Under the pieces are notes generated by a model that did not search any database, was not told the origin of the DNA, and was given only the letters and a program-made list of their open reading frames with translations. This document shows positions 1-9,309 of a DNA stretch of 64,000 nucleotides, one piece after another (the stretch's first letter is position 1; each line of letters starts with the position of its first letter). The stretch comes from a virus, in IMG/VR virus record IMGVR_UViG_3300032334_001923, positions 62,001-126,000 of that record; one strand, 5' to 3'. The position numbers were made by a program, and so were the translations under genes.

Positions 1-35
1 TCGGTAACCCTAAAGGATTCACAGCAGAAATTTAA
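1..35 (+). CDS. 3' end of an upstream gene (partial)
   Basis: An open frame enters from the left edge and stops at TAA 33-35, ending in GNPKGFTAEI. It finishes six bases before the next start, the tight spacing seen through the whole operon. Too little is visible to say what the protein is; from the position beside baseplate genes a virion protein is likely, but that is inference. Confidence 0.45.
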   Translation, partial: GNPKGFTAEI

Positions 36-41
36 AAAAAC

Positions 42-332
42 ATGGCAAACACTAGTAACCGCAAAGAACAAAGAAAGCTTATTAAGCAATTGGGTCTTAA
101 TAAATCCAATGGTGGGATTAATGATTTTTCTCTAAATATAGAGATAGGAAAGGAAAAGCACCGTAGACACGTACAGGAAATGAAAAACAGAGAGATAATG
201 GAAAAGGTCTATACTAATCCTAGCTCAGTAGAATCACAGGATCTTTTTTTTTACAGGGGTCAAGATGGACCTGAATATTCCAATCTTCAGGATCTTTTAG
301 TTAATAGAAAATGGGACGAAACAGAGGATTAA
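42..332 (+). CDS. Small charged hypothetical protein
   Basis: This 96-residue protein is very hydrophilic, with a Lys/Arg-rich N-terminal half and an acidic C-terminus. No signal peptide, membrane segment or known motif is visible. The start has an A-rich upstream tract (a run of seven A) and no Shine-Dalgarno sequence. It lies seven bases before the next gene and is therefore probably co-transcribed with the baseplate genes. In T4-like tail operons a small protein here could be a chaperone or assembly factor, but nothing in the sequence proves it. I do not recognise the family. Confidence 0.6.
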   Translation: MANTSNRKEQRKLIKQLGLNKSNGGINDFSLNIEIGKEKHRRHVQEMKNREIMEKVYTNPSSVESQDLFFYRGQDGPEYSNLQDLLVNRKWDETED

Positions 333-339
333 TAAGTAA

Positions 340-669
340 ATGACTAAAAAAATCAGCATAAACCTATACGTATCAAAATATTCACCCAAGGAGGCTCGAA
401 AAAGATCCTGCTTGGACTGTGATTTTTATATAGTAGACATCTCCAAAATAATAAGGGATTTAGGATACGAAACCAGCGAACTGACCAGTGAATCTGAATT
501 TATCCTAAATTACACCATTCGCAAGAAAATTATTCAGGGAATATATAGTACGAAGTGTGATAGCATACTCGTTTGCTATAAAAGCGTAACCCCTGAATTC
601 TTAGAAAATCTAGAGAATTTTCTAGAGGAGCTTACAGATTCAATCGAGTACACTATCCACAGTTTGTAA
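340..669 (+). CDS. Hypothetical 109-residue protein
   Basis: Soluble alpha/beta-looking protein with a Cys pair near residues 24-27 (CLDC) and two further single Cys residues. No catalytic signature is visible. It is tightly linked to the neighbouring genes (7 bases from the previous stop, 18 bases to the next start), so it belongs to the same transcript as the tube- and hub-type proteins downstream. No family was recognised; a small tail assembly factor is possible from context only. Confidence 0.6.
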   Translation: MTKKISINLYVSKYSPKEARKRSCLDCDFYIVDISKIIRDLGYETSELTSESEFILNYTIRKKIIQGIYSTKCDSILVCYKSVTPEFLENLENFLEELTDSIEYTIHSL

Positions 670-687
670 AAAAATTGGATAGTTTTA

Positions 688-2550
688 ATGCCCAACGGAA
701 ATCAAGGTTATAACAGATCCTCCTTCGGTCTAATTGACGAGGCTTTATATAATAGTAACGCCAACGCCATTGTATCGAGGTATAGTAACTTGGGAACCAA
801 TAATCCCAACAAAGGACCTACTGCACGTTCACTCTTTTATGAGGCGGGAAAAAGATATCCAGGTAAATATGGACAATTTTTGCTATATTCTCTGGGAAAC
901 TTTTCTAATGATTTTATAAATGCCTATTATAGATCGGAATCATCTGAATATAATAGCAGCATCTCTTCAGTTGAGTCAAAAAATCCAACTGCTGGATTTC
1001 TAGTTAGACAAACAGGACAGAATGAACAAATACTTCTTCAAAACAGAGGAATTCTTAGTGGAGTAGTTTCTGCTAATGCCTATAACGGAGCTATCGTTGG
1101 CGGGCTTGCCGCACCGTATTATTGGAAGGATTTTCTTTATTGCAAATACTATGGTGCAATTCCTAACAATTACATGATTACCTTAAGAAGGTTTCCTCAC
1201 CCTATTCTGGATAACTTCAGTATTCCTGATGCCGTTAAAAACGGATCTGCATTTTCGGAAGAAGGATCTGGAAGACCGGTAGCCCAAGCAGTTACTTGGT
1301 TTGGAGGAAACACTGGAAACAGTCTTAACTCATTAATTCAATTCTCAACGGGTATATCTTGGAAAGATGCCAGCCAGGATATAACTAAAACCCAAGAGGC
1401 CTTTTCTAAAGGACTCTGGTTTGATGGGCCTGCCAATTTAGTTGGAAAAGTAACGGACGCACTAGGGACTAAAGGGCTCACCGATGTGGCTAAATCTTTT
1501 ATTGATGGAGCTATAGCTGCTTCAGATCCATCTCAAACAATTACCAATGCAATCAGAGTAAAAGGTCTTAGAGATAGAGCTAAAGAGCAAGGCGGACTTA
1601 TGAGTGAATACATCTGGGTTCCTGTTGACGTTGTTAAGGGAGGACAAGTTAGAGATGTCGGATTACCTTTTACTTGGGGTGAGTTTAAAGTTACATTTGA
1701 GTATGATCTTACTTCAGTTGGAGAGGTAAACTCTAAAGCTGCCTTATTGGATATAATGGGGAATCTTTTATCAATTGGTACTAACTACGGTAACTTCTTA
1801 ACACCAGATATAAGATACAATAGTAATTTCCCAGTGGTTGGATTTCCTGGTGGGAATAAAGGTCTTGAACTCTATTACAAAGATCCGATATCCTGGTTTG
1901 TTAAATACGGAAAGGAGATAGCATCAATAGCTAATCCTGGAGGATCCAACGAGAACGGCGAGGGCGGTGAAGAGACCGGGCCTAGCAAATTAGAAGAGAT
2001 AAAGAGTCAACTTAAAAGTATACTTCAAGCATCTTCTGGAAGTTCTGCTAAATTACAGGAACTTGTTGAGAGCCTAGGAAAAAGTTTGGGTGCAGCAGGA
2101 TCTAGACTTATAAAACTTGCATTAACCTCAGAATTTCTTGAAACGTATCAGGCACCAATCTCACTTTTAACCGGTGCTCCGATAGGGGAATGGCACCTAA
2201 CAATAGGCAACCCGTGCAACCCTATAGCAATGATAGGAAATCTGATATGTAAGGGAGTAAATATAAGCTTTAGTGACGCACTAGGACCTGATGATTTCCC
2301 AACAAGCATTAAGGCTGAATTTACATTATCGCATGCAAGAGATAGAGAAAGAGGAGAGATTGAAAGCATATTTAATAGAGGTGATGGCAGACTTTATCAA
2401 TCATCTAATCCGACTTCGGCTTCTGTCCAATCATATACCGCTTACGCTGATGTTTCAGGAAATATGATGAATGAACAAACTGTTGAAAATTACTTTAACG
2501 GTACGGTGTGGCAGCGCGAGGGACTATTTCCAGAAAATTTGGGTCAATAA
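688..2550 (+). CDS. Virion protein with C-terminal tail-tube-like domain (gp48/gp54-like position)
   Basis: A 620-residue protein. The last third (about residues 480-600) carries a Gly-Asn-Pro/Ile-Gly-Asn-Leu patch followed by LGPDDFPTSIKAEFTLSHAR and an IESIFNRG segment. I associate this pattern with tail-tube-type beta-barrel domains of T4-like phages, where it marks tube or tube-initiator proteins. Residues about 420-470 are Gly/Glu/Ser-rich and look like a flexible linker. It lies directly upstream of a LysM-type protein and a hub-type protein, the order expected where tube meets baseplate. A role as tube initiator or tube-associated baseplate protein (T4 gp48/gp54) is inferred; another virion role is possible. 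Confidence 0.55.
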   Translation: MPNGNQGYNRSSFGLIDEALYNSNANAIVSRYSNLGTNNPNKGPTARSLFYEAGKRYPGKYGQFLLYSLGNFSNDFINAYYRSESSEYNSSISSVESKNPTAGFLVRQTGQNEQILLQNRGILSGVVSANAYNGAIVGGLAAPYYWKDFLYCKYYGAIPNNYMITLRRFPHPILDNFSIPDAVKNGSAFSEEGSGRPVAQAVTWFGGNTGNSLNSLIQFSTGISWKDASQDITKTQEAFSKGLWFDGPANLVGKVTDALGTKGLTDVAKSFIDGAIAASDPSQTITNAIRVKGLRDRAKEQGGLMSEYIWVPVDVVKGGQVRDVGLPFTWGEFKVTFEYDLTSVGEVNSKAALLDIMGNLLSIGTNYGNFLTPDIRYNSNFPVVGFPGGNKGLELYYKDPISWFVKYGKEIASIANPGGSNENGEGGEETGPSKLEEIKSQLKSILQASSGSSAKLQELVESLGKSLGAAGSRLIKLALTSEFLETYQAPISLLTGAPIGEWHLTIGNPCNPIAMIGNLICKGVNISFSDALGPDDFPTSIKAEFTLSHARDRERGEIESIFNRGDGRLYQSSNPTSASVQSYTAYADVSGNMMNEQTVENYFNGTVWQREGLFPENLGQ

Positions 2551-2562
2551 AAAGATAACGAA

Positions 2563-3153
2563 ATGGCTTTACTTATAGATACTTTAGTTGAAAATAAAAA
2601 TATATTTAATCCTTCTGCGGATTTGAATGCTGCTAAATATGGAATTTGGGATCTAACAAGATCTTCAGTTACTTTTAATGGGGTTAGTCCTGAATTAAAA
2701 TCTGTAGTTGTTGTTAGTGAATATTTCCAAATGAGACCAGATTTGATGGCGGTTCTAAACATGGGGGATCAGGGTAAAATGGGGACGCTATTGAAATTCA
2801 ATGGTATAAGTAATCCTTTTGCTATTAAAGAAGGTTTACTCCTAGCTATACCCACAACATCTACCACTGATGATATGATTAGAGCTAAAAAATTAATGAA
2901 TCAAAAAGCTCCTAATTCTAATACTAATACGAATCCAAATCAGACTTTTAGGAAAAATCAGGAGCAAAAAAAATTCGAGGTTAGTCCGGGTAGACAGAAA
3001 TTTTTACAAGACAAGATCAAGAATAAACCAGAGATGGTGCTTCCTCCTAACGTTGCTCAACCTAGTGATAAACCTGTTGTTAAGCAAGATGGATTTTTCA
3101 TCTTTGCTCCTAATGCAGGAGGAGGAGGATTCAACTCACCTTCAACAATCTAA
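2563..3153 (+). CDS. LysM-type baseplate protein (gp53 / gpX / Afp7-like)
   Basis: A 196-residue protein. Residues about 48-95 read like a LysM fold: a YFQMRPDLMAVLN helix, then 'N-G-I' and a closing 'GLLLAIP' strand, comparable to the N...L..G..L.IP end of LysM domains. In contractile systems a LysM-containing protein (T4 gp53, P2 gpX, Afp7) joins tube, hub and wedges. The C-terminal half is rich in Asn, Gln, Lys and Pro and looks disordered. The gene sits between a tube-like and a hub-like gene with gaps of 12 and 5 bases, which is the conserved position for this protein. The assignment rests on pattern plus synteny. Confidence 0.55.
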   Translation: MALLIDTLVENKNIFNPSADLNAAKYGIWDLTRSSVTFNGVSPELKSVVVVSEYFQMRPDLMAVLNMGDQGKMGTLLKFNGISNPFAIKEGLLLAIPTTSTTDDMIRAKKLMNQKAPNSNTNTNPNQTFRKNQEQKKFEVSPGRQKFLQDKIKNKPEMVLPPNVAQPSDKPVVKQDGFFIFAPNAGGGGFNSPSTI

Positions 3154-3158
3154 AAAAT

Positions 3159-4721
3159 ATGGCGGTTAAAGATCTAATACAAATAGTTAGTCTAGCTCTA
3201 AATAACATTAAGCTCGATGAGATCATTCAGATAGACAAGACTAATGGATCTTCTAATATAGGAGACCTTCAGAATCAAGGTGAAGTCGGAGATAAGATCA
3301 CCGGTCTTTATGCTCCTCTTATAACAATTAATGGTTATAACGTAACTAAATATTTAACCAAATTTCATTTAGACCTTAACGGGTTTCTTCCGACAGTAAG
3401 ATTTTCTTTTATTGCTGCAGAGAGTGTTTTTATCTCAGTTAACTATCCAAAGGATGGCGATATAGTTTCCGTTTACATGAGATCCCCTGGTGATTTTTAC
3501 AAGCCTCTTAGAATGGATTTTAATGTACTGAATGTTATAAGTGAGCCGTCAAGCAGATATTCATCAACAGGATCTGATCCTGACGGGAAGGGAATAAATC
3601 TAAGATTTACGATACTGGGTGAATGTAGAATACCTGGACTTTATACTTCTAGAATAAAGTCTTTCTCTAATCTGACCTCTAACGATTGTTTACTTGACGT
3701 TTCTCAGGAGCTTAATCTTGGATTTTCAACAAATGAAAAAAATACTTTAGATAGGATGACCTGGATATGTCCATCTTATTCTTATTACGATTTCATTCAA
3801 GAGGTTTCTCTCAGAGCTTATAAGGATGATCAGGGTAGTTTTTTTGATTGTTGGGTAGATCCATATTACAATCTCAACTTCGTAAACATGGGGAGCCAAT
3901 TTTCTTTCACTGGTGATCCTAAAGTAAATGCTGTATTCCTTCCAGGTTTTGCAGCAGGTGGAGCTCAAGCGGGAAGTGCTATACCAGGGTCTCCAGATCC
4001 GGATCCTGTTGAAATGCCGTTAGTTCTTACTAACCTAGTTGGATATGGCACAATCCCTTATTTCGTTAACGGGTACACGCTTACATCTAGAGCAGGAGCA
4101 AATACAAATAGGATGGGTTATATTACGGAGATTGGTTTCTATGATGAAACCTCTACTGATAAAGATCCTTCTAAAAAATACATCAAGTATGACATAGAAT
4201 CTCAGACACAAGAAGATATTGGCATAGGAACAATTTTGCAGAAGGGCAGAGCAAGAGATAACGAGTATAAAAACGAGAAAAGAATAGAATGGCTAGGGGT
4301 ATTTAATCCAAAAATTTCTCAGAACGATGGAGTGCATGAAAACTATTTTCATGCAAAATATCAAAATTTAATAAACCTCTCAGATTGCACTAAAATGACT
4401 TTAGAGGTTGAATTGGCTAACTATTTTCCTGGAATTTATAGAGGACAAGTGTTACCTGTAACAATCTATGTAAACGATGGAGGTGTGAGACAACAAAATG
4501 CTGGAGATCAGAAGAATTCTGAAAGTAATACAGCTCTATCTCCTGTTGTGGATAATTTCCTTTCCGGAAATTATGTTGTTGTTGGAATTAGCGTTTCTTG
4601 GAGCTATGCAAGTCCTGGAATGAGACAGCACTTAACATTAGCAAAACGTCAATGGACTGCTAATTCATCAGGATCACTACCAAAGGCTTTCCCTATTTCA
4701 ATTTCAAAGAAATTGTTTTAA
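3159..4721 (+). CDS. Baseplate hub protein (gp27 / gpD-like)
   Basis: A 520-residue, beta-rich protein. The middle (about 190-250) contains TWICPSYSYYDFIQEVSLRA followed by FFDCWVDPYYNLNFVNM, resembling the hub core in which a helix precedes a strand that binds the neighbouring hub domain. No lysozyme motif is present. The downstream genes include an OB-fold spike (7081), and the upstream gene is LysM-type, which is the hub neighbourhood of contractile tails. The hub trimer would form the tail end platform that carries the spike. Family-level similarity was judged by eye, so fold prediction would be the decisive test. Confidence 0.55.
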   Translation: MAVKDLIQIVSLALNNIKLDEIIQIDKTNGSSNIGDLQNQGEVGDKITGLYAPLITINGYNVTKYLTKFHLDLNGFLPTVRFSFIAAESVFISVNYPKDGDIVSVYMRSPGDFYKPLRMDFNVLNVISEPSSRYSSTGSDPDGKGINLRFTILGECRIPGLYTSRIKSFSNLTSNDCLLDVSQELNLGFSTNEKNTLDRMTWICPSYSYYDFIQEVSLRAYKDDQGSFFDCWVDPYYNLNFVNMGSQFSFTGDPKVNAVFLPGFAAGGAQAGSAIPGSPDPDPVEMPLVLTNLVGYGTIPYFVNGYTLTSRAGANTNRMGYITEIGFYDETSTDKDPSKKYIKYDIESQTQEDIGIGTILQKGRARDNEYKNEKRIEWLGVFNPKISQNDGVHENYFHAKYQNLINLSDCTKMTLEVELANYFPGIYRGQVLPVTIYVNDGGVRQQNAGDQKNSESNTALSPVVDNFLSGNYVVVGISVSWSYASPGMRQHLTLAKRQWTANSSGSLPKAFPISISKKLF

Positions 4722-4744
4722 GGATAAATATAACAAACTATTAG

Positions 4745-7078
4745 ATGTCATTAGGAGCAACAGATAAACAAAGGAGTCTCTTTCTAAAGGGATTTAAACT
4801 ATCGAAGCAAGGAAATTACGAAGATCCAACATATCTTGGATTTAAGGTACTCTTTGATTTCGGATCACTCCCAGTTGGTGCAGATGATGGTCTTCCTCCA
4901 AGTCCCCTTTTAAAGCAGGGCAGTTACTTATCAGGTGAAACTGGTTTAAACACGATGTACGCAACAAATCCGTTTGGACAACCCCAGTACGATTATAAGA
5001 CCTCAGGTCCTGATGGACCCGTAGCTTTTTACTCTGCTGCTTCTTATCTACAACAAAGAGAAGCTAATTTTCTAAATGGTGGGAGAAGATCTGATATGCT
5101 TATTCAGTTTACCAACAACTTAAGAGATCTTGTAACTAATTATCCTTGGTTCTTACAATCTATATCCGGACTGGATAATTTAAGTAAAGTTGCTAGACCT
5201 GGATTTCAGGATTCAGAGTCAGGTGGATTCAATCCGCATAGAACAGCTGGAAAAACTCTTGAATTTAAAACCCTAGAGTCTTTAAATCTTAGAATGACCG
5301 CTCTGGCAAATCTTTATAATCAAGCAACTTTTGATTATGACAACATGAGAGAGCTGGTTCCTAGAAACCTGAGAAAGTTCACTATGTATATCATGGTTTC
5401 TGAGATAAGAAATTTCTTTAAAACCTCTAGATTACTTGGTGCGTCCGCTGCTCTTCAAACAATAGATAACTTTGCTAATCTTTTAGGATCTGGAAATAAT
5501 CCAGGAAGCAATATAGCAAGCAGCGAAATAGGAAATCTTAATAATGAATACTCAAGAGAAAATTCAAATATCAATCCTGCAAGTTCCTTCAACTCTTTTG
5601 TTGGAAACATATTAGGACAGGCGGGGGTAGATAACGATTTTGCTTTACTTAAAAATCAGCAGGATCAAAGCGGTATAAAACCGGTTATAATATTTGAATG
5701 TAAGAATTGCGAATTTGATTTCACCGAGAGCACACCGATACAATCTTCGATTTCTCAAGGATCTGAAAGTCCCTCTGTGACAACTCAATCTTTTAAAATT
5801 CACGTGGGTAAGGTTAGAATAAAATCTCAATTCCCTAACATCAGACAAGACGGTAAACCTTTAATACTTGGGGATAGCTGGGATGGTGCAAGATCTTCAG
5901 TTCAATCTAATCCAAGAAACACACAAGACATCCTATCACTAGGTGGAGAGCTATTGACAAATTTTGTTAGCAATTCATTAAATGATTTAATCAATGAAGG
6001 AGTTGCTAATCTAAATCAAAGTCTAAGCGGTGCAAACCAATTAGTTTTAGGAAATGCTTACAGCTTTAATCCTAGTCAAGTACTATCTAGTCTATCCTTT
6101 AATAGTGCACAGAATTTCTTAGATAATTTAGGAAGTGTAAATTCTTTAGCTACGAATGGATCTCTTCCGAATCCTCAAACAGCAGGATTAGGAGGTCCAC
6201 CAGAAAGGGTTTACACAAAACCTACAGGGGATTCCTATCCTGAAGTTCCCGGAAAATCCCTCGGAGTTCCTGATAGGGTTTATCCTCAGCCTAATGGGGA
6301 TGTTTACGCTGAGGTTCCAGGAAAAGATCTTGGAGTTCCTGATAGGGTTTATCCTCAACCAAACGGAGACCAATATAGTGAGGTTCCTGGAAAAGATCTT
6401 GGAGTACCAGATAGAGTGTATCCGCAACCTAGCGGAGATGCGTATGTTGAGGTTCCTGGAAAAGATCTTGGAGTACCAGATAGAGTGTATCCGCAACCTA
6501 GCGGAGATGCGTATGTTGAGGTTCCTGGAAAAGATCTTGGAGTACCGCAAAGAGTTTATCAACAACCAACCAGTGATGAGTATATTGAAGTACCAGGGAG
6601 AGATTTAGGAGTACCTGATAGGGTCTATCCTAAACCTACCGGGGATGTTTATTCCAATGTTCCAGGTAAAGATCTAGGAGTTCCTGATAGAAGCTATGAA
6701 TCTATAAACGAAAAAGTTTATCCCGATACTCCTGCAGGTAGTTCTCAAACTCCTCAAGCTGAAAGAGTTTATCCTGAATTGCAAAAGACCTCCGGCGGAT
6801 CTCAAATAGACTCCAAAGGTGTATATCCTGAGGATGCTAAGATTTATTCCAGAGGAGAAATAAGAAGTGAATCAAATGCTTTCACCGAAGCTCCACAGCC
6901 AGTTTATTCACCAAGACCTCTCCAAACTAAAAACAGGGGCGAAATAGGAAAAGTTTACCCTTCAACTGCTGGGGATTTCATTGTGGAAAAACCTTTAAAT
7001 TTAGGAAATTTAAAACCTCCTGACAAGTATAACATAAGCGAAGGTGGATTCAATACACCTAAATCTGAATTTGAGTAA
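4745..7078 (+). CDS. Large virion protein with VYP-containing 23-residue tandem repeats
   Basis: A 777-residue protein. Residues 1-480 are Asn/Ser/Gly-rich and look like a structural domain; they include FECKNCEFDFTES at about 318-330. Residues about 482-650 consist of seven to eight copies of a 23-residue repeat built on LGVPDRVYPQP and EVPGKD, then a decaying tail with scattered VYP motifs to the C-terminus. Such Pro/Asp/Tyr repeats suggest an extended, possibly multivalent binding stalk. The gene sits between the hub and the spike, so it may be a hub-associated ruler, linker or fibre. No homologous T4 protein is recognised. Start ATG 4745 follows a 23-base gap; codon use matches neighbours. 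Confidence 0.7.
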   Translation: MSLGATDKQRSLFLKGFKLSKQGNYEDPTYLGFKVLFDFGSLPVGADDGLPPSPLLKQGSYLSGETGLNTMYATNPFGQPQYDYKTSGPDGPVAFYSAASYLQQREANFLNGGRRSDMLIQFTNNLRDLVTNYPWFLQSISGLDNLSKVARPGFQDSESGGFNPHRTAGKTLEFKTLESLNLRMTALANLYNQATFDYDNMRELVPRNLRKFTMYIMVSEIRNFFKTSRLLGASAALQTIDNFANLLGSGNNPGSNIASSEIGNLNNEYSRENSNINPASSFNSFVGNILGQAGVDNDFALLKNQQDQSGIKPVIIFECKNCEFDFTESTPIQSSISQGSESPSVTTQSFKIHVGKVRIKSQFPNIRQDGKPLILGDSWDGARSSVQSNPRNTQDILSLGGELLTNFVSNSLNDLINEGVANLNQSLSGANQLVLGNAYSFNPSQVLSSLSFNSAQNFLDNLGSVNSLATNGSLPNPQTAGLGGPPERVYTKPTGDSYPEVPGKSLGVPDRVYPQPNGDVYAEVPGKDLGVPDRVYPQPNGDQYSEVPGKDLGVPDRVYPQPSGDAYVEVPGKDLGVPDRVYPQPSGDAYVEVPGKDLGVPQRVYQQPTSDEYIEVPGRDLGVPDRVYPKPTGDVYSNVPGKDLGVPDRSYESINEKVYPDTPAGSSQTPQAERVYPELQKTSGGSQIDSKGVYPEDAKIYSRGEIRSESNAFTEAPQPVYSPRPLQTKNRGEIGKVYPSTAGDFIVEKPLNLGNLKPPDKYNISEGGFNTPKSEFE
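6191..6691 (+). repeat. 69-bp in-frame tandem repeat array
   Basis: Units of 69 bases begin at 6260, 6329, 6398, 6467, 6536, 6605 and 6674, with a diverged first unit before 6260. Each encodes LGVPDRVYPQP...EVPGKD with small variation. The units at 6398-6466 and 6467-6535 are identical at DNA level, which points to recent duplication; the others differ mostly at third positions, so the array is older than that last event. Copy number may vary between strains. Confidence 0.93.
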
Positions 7079-7080
7079 AT

Positions 7081-7758
7081 ATGCCAAGTGAAAAAACATA
7101 CCTTGGTAAAGTAGTTGACAATAAAGATCCACTTTACCAAGGAAGAGCAAAAATAAACGTTTTTGGAATCTTTGATGATATCCCAACAGAGGATCTACCT
7201 TGGGCCGAGCAGATTTCCGGTTTATCTTTTGGTGGATCTTACGGAGGTGGTAACACTTCTATTCCCAGAATAGGTTCTGTGGTAGCAGCTCATTTTGAAG
7301 ATGGTAATTACTACAAGATTAATTATCACTACATTAAAGAGATCTCTGAGGATCTTCTGGCAAAGCTTAAGGAGGAGAATTCATACGAGCTTGGCCAGTA
7401 TTTAATATACGACTCTGAATCTAAGCCTGGTCCACTTCATCTATATTACAATCAAAAAGATGGATTTGTTTTTGAACTCGGAGATGCTAAGGTTCAACTC
7501 GACACTCAAAACGGAGGAAATCTTAGAGTTGTTATCAAAATGGGCAAGGATGAAATACGGATGGAAGATAGCAAAGTGATTGTTAATTGTAATAACATAG
7601 AGCTCGGTGAAGGTGCTACAGAGAAGCTTGTACTCGGTAACAAATTCTTACAACTTTTCAATCAGCATACACACCCGACAGGGGTAGGTCCTTCAGGTGT
7701 TCCTGTAGTTCCAATGGTTGATGCACAGCATCTAAGTCAAGTATCTAAAACTAAATAA
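7081..7758 (+). CDS. gp5: Baseplate spike / gp5-gpV-like OB-fold protein
   Basis: A 225-residue protein. The N-terminus (YLGKVVDNKDPLYQGRAKINVFGIFDD) is the OB-fold of VgrG/gp5/gpV spikes; a PRIGSVVAAHFEDG strand follows. The C-terminal region (about 140-190) has short alternating strands (DEIRMEDSKVIVNCNNIELG) like a small beta-helix, then QHTHPTGVGPSGVPVVPM, a sequence typical of the tip of baseplate assembly protein V. It would form the membrane-piercing trimer under the hub. T4 gp5 carries a lysozyme domain between these parts; here none is present, so cell-wall degradation must come from another protein. It begins 3 bases after the preceding stop. Confidence 0.78.
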   Translation: MPSEKTYLGKVVDNKDPLYQGRAKINVFGIFDDIPTEDLPWAEQISGLSFGGSYGGGNTSIPRIGSVVAAHFEDGNYYKINYHYIKEISEDLLAKLKEENSYELGQYLIYDSESKPGPLHLYYNQKDGFVFELGDAKVQLDTQNGGNLRVVIKMGKDEIRMEDSKVIVNCNNIELGEGATEKLVLGNKFLQLFNQHTHPTGVGPSGVPVVPMVDAQHLSQVSKTK

Positions 7759-7760
7759 GA

Positions 7761-9227
7761 ATGCCAGCAGATTGGTCGTCATTTATAAAAAACGTAAGCG
7801 ATAAATTAAGTTCTCAGAGCATAAAGGGTCCTGAGGACCTGGCTGACTTTTTGACCAAACAATACACCTCTGCAACAGTAGGAAAGGCTCAATCACCATT
7901 CGGCAATACACATCAAAAAGGTCAAGATTCAATAATGTTGGCTGCTTTCTCAAAGGGATTTAAAATGTTAGAGGAGGAGAGAAGTCCAACGTTCCAAGAA
8001 AAACTATTAAATCCATTATACGAGAAATTGGATTCACCTCTTCCTGAAATAAACGCTAGCGATTTCGTAGACAAAACTGATCTTGATTTTAAGAAATGGT
8101 CAGTAGAGCAGGGAGCAGGAATACCAGATTTTACTTTCTCACAGCTGTTTGATACTTTTCCAAAGTATCCAAAGGATGAAAATGAATTGGTTGATAAATT
8201 ATCGGACAGCATACTTTCTAAATTTGATGGAAGTTCGGGATATCTTCTTTGGCTCAATTCTCTTGATGCCGGATATGAACGAGATTTGGGAAGAAAAGTT
8301 TTAGCTAAGATTAACGAGAAAACTAAAAATATTCTTAAAAGAGATCTAGTAGTCGGAGATCGGGTCGTTGCTACAGTTTCTGTTGCTTACGATTTTTATA
8401 ATAGCTTTAACCAAGGTAATAGAAAAGATATAGAGGGAACTCTCGTCTCTATCAGAACAGATTTAATGGGTAGAAAAAAGTATATCATTAAAATTCCGAA
8501 CTCATATGACTATATAGAAGCTGATGAATACTCGGTTGTAAGATTGATAAACCCTACCGATTTTTCTCAGTATAAATCGGAAGTTTTAACTCTAAAGATT
8601 TTTCAAGAAAGCCACTATAACAATCCTCAAAAAATACCTTCAAGATACACGGAAGATTTTATATTAAAATTTACCTACGTGAAGGGTATTGATAACAACC
8701 CTTCTAGATACACCTACAACTACGCATTTTTCGGAGCTCAGCTAAAGAAAGAAAGATATGCTGCTGAGTTTAGAAGAAATATCGATCTTAAAACTAAATG
8801 GGTTAATGAAATTGCTGATAAGTACAGAAATCAAGAGGATCCAAATAAACCAGAAGAAGATACAGAGGATCCTTATGAAATCATAGCAGGCGGGATTATA
8901 GCATATTGGAAATCCACTGTTTCTAGACCCCTTTCAGCTAATCCCCCAGTTCCCCCCTGTACTTTAGTACCCCCAGGAGGAGGGATCTACGTACCGATAT
9001 ATTACGGTGACAAGAAATCACTGGCCAATAATTTAAGGAGGGCTTTTAACACCGGAAAAATGCTCAGCAACCCCATAGATAAGAAAACCCCAGCTAAGCT
9101 AGTTGCTGCTGCTTTGGCCTTCTCTTTTGCAAAAAATCTACTAGAACTTAAGTTTATTTATTTAGGCGGGATTCCTTCCCCTGGAGGTCCAGTTCCTATG
9201 GTGGGTTTTGTTCCACTTGTGTTCTAA
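7761..9227 (+). CDS. Virion-associated hypothetical protein, spike-adjacent
   Basis: A 488-residue protein placed three bases after the spike gene and last in the hub operon. The N-terminal 200 residues are helical and charged; residues about 200-270 look beta-rich (KRDLVVGDRVVATVSVAYDF resembles a small SH3/OB-type barrel). The C-terminal 120 residues are unusual: Pro/Gly-rich stretches (PPVPPC, VPPGGGIYVP, GGIPSPGGPVPMVGFVPLVF) flank a helix rich in Ala/Leu. A short C-terminal tail that is hydrophobic and Pro/Gly-rich may insert in the baseplate. I do not recognise the family; a baseplate component is inferred from the context. Confidence 0.65.
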   Translation: MPADWSSFIKNVSDKLSSQSIKGPEDLADFLTKQYTSATVGKAQSPFGNTHQKGQDSIMLAAFSKGFKMLEEERSPTFQEKLLNPLYEKLDSPLPEINASDFVDKTDLDFKKWSVEQGAGIPDFTFSQLFDTFPKYPKDENELVDKLSDSILSKFDGSSGYLLWLNSLDAGYERDLGRKVLAKINEKTKNILKRDLVVGDRVVATVSVAYDFYNSFNQGNRKDIEGTLVSIRTDLMGRKKYIIKIPNSYDYIEADEYSVVRLINPTDFSQYKSEVLTLKIFQESHYNNPQKIPSRYTEDFILKFTYVKGIDNNPSRYTYNYAFFGAQLKKERYAAEFRRNIDLKTKWVNEIADKYRNQEDPNKPEEDTEDPYEIIAGGIIAYWKSTVSRPLSANPPVPPCTLVPPGGGIYVPIYYGDKKSLANNLRRAFNTGKMLSNPIDKKTPAKLVAAALAFSFAKNLLELKFIYLGGIPSPGGPVPMVGFVPLVF

Positions 9228-9258
9228 TTTTTTGGACTTTCTTAGAAACTTAAGTTTC

Positions 9259-9266
9259 GATATATA
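9259..9266 (+). promoter_or_regulatory. GATATATA box before the S1-like gene
   Basis: The sequence CGATATATAGTATAAT lies in an 82-base AT-rich gap, 43 bases before the start at 9310. The same core recurs before other genes that follow a gap. It is a candidate phage promoter element; no transcription data are available. Confidence 0.45.
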
Positions 9267-9309
9267 GTATAATAAATAATATTCAACTAACCTTTTAAAA
9301 CTAAAAAAA

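Noticed and set aside
6188-6608. Long ORFs on both strands over the 69-bp repeats
   Set aside because: Periodic DNA without stops gives open shadow frames; only the frame of the 777-residue gene continues on both sides.
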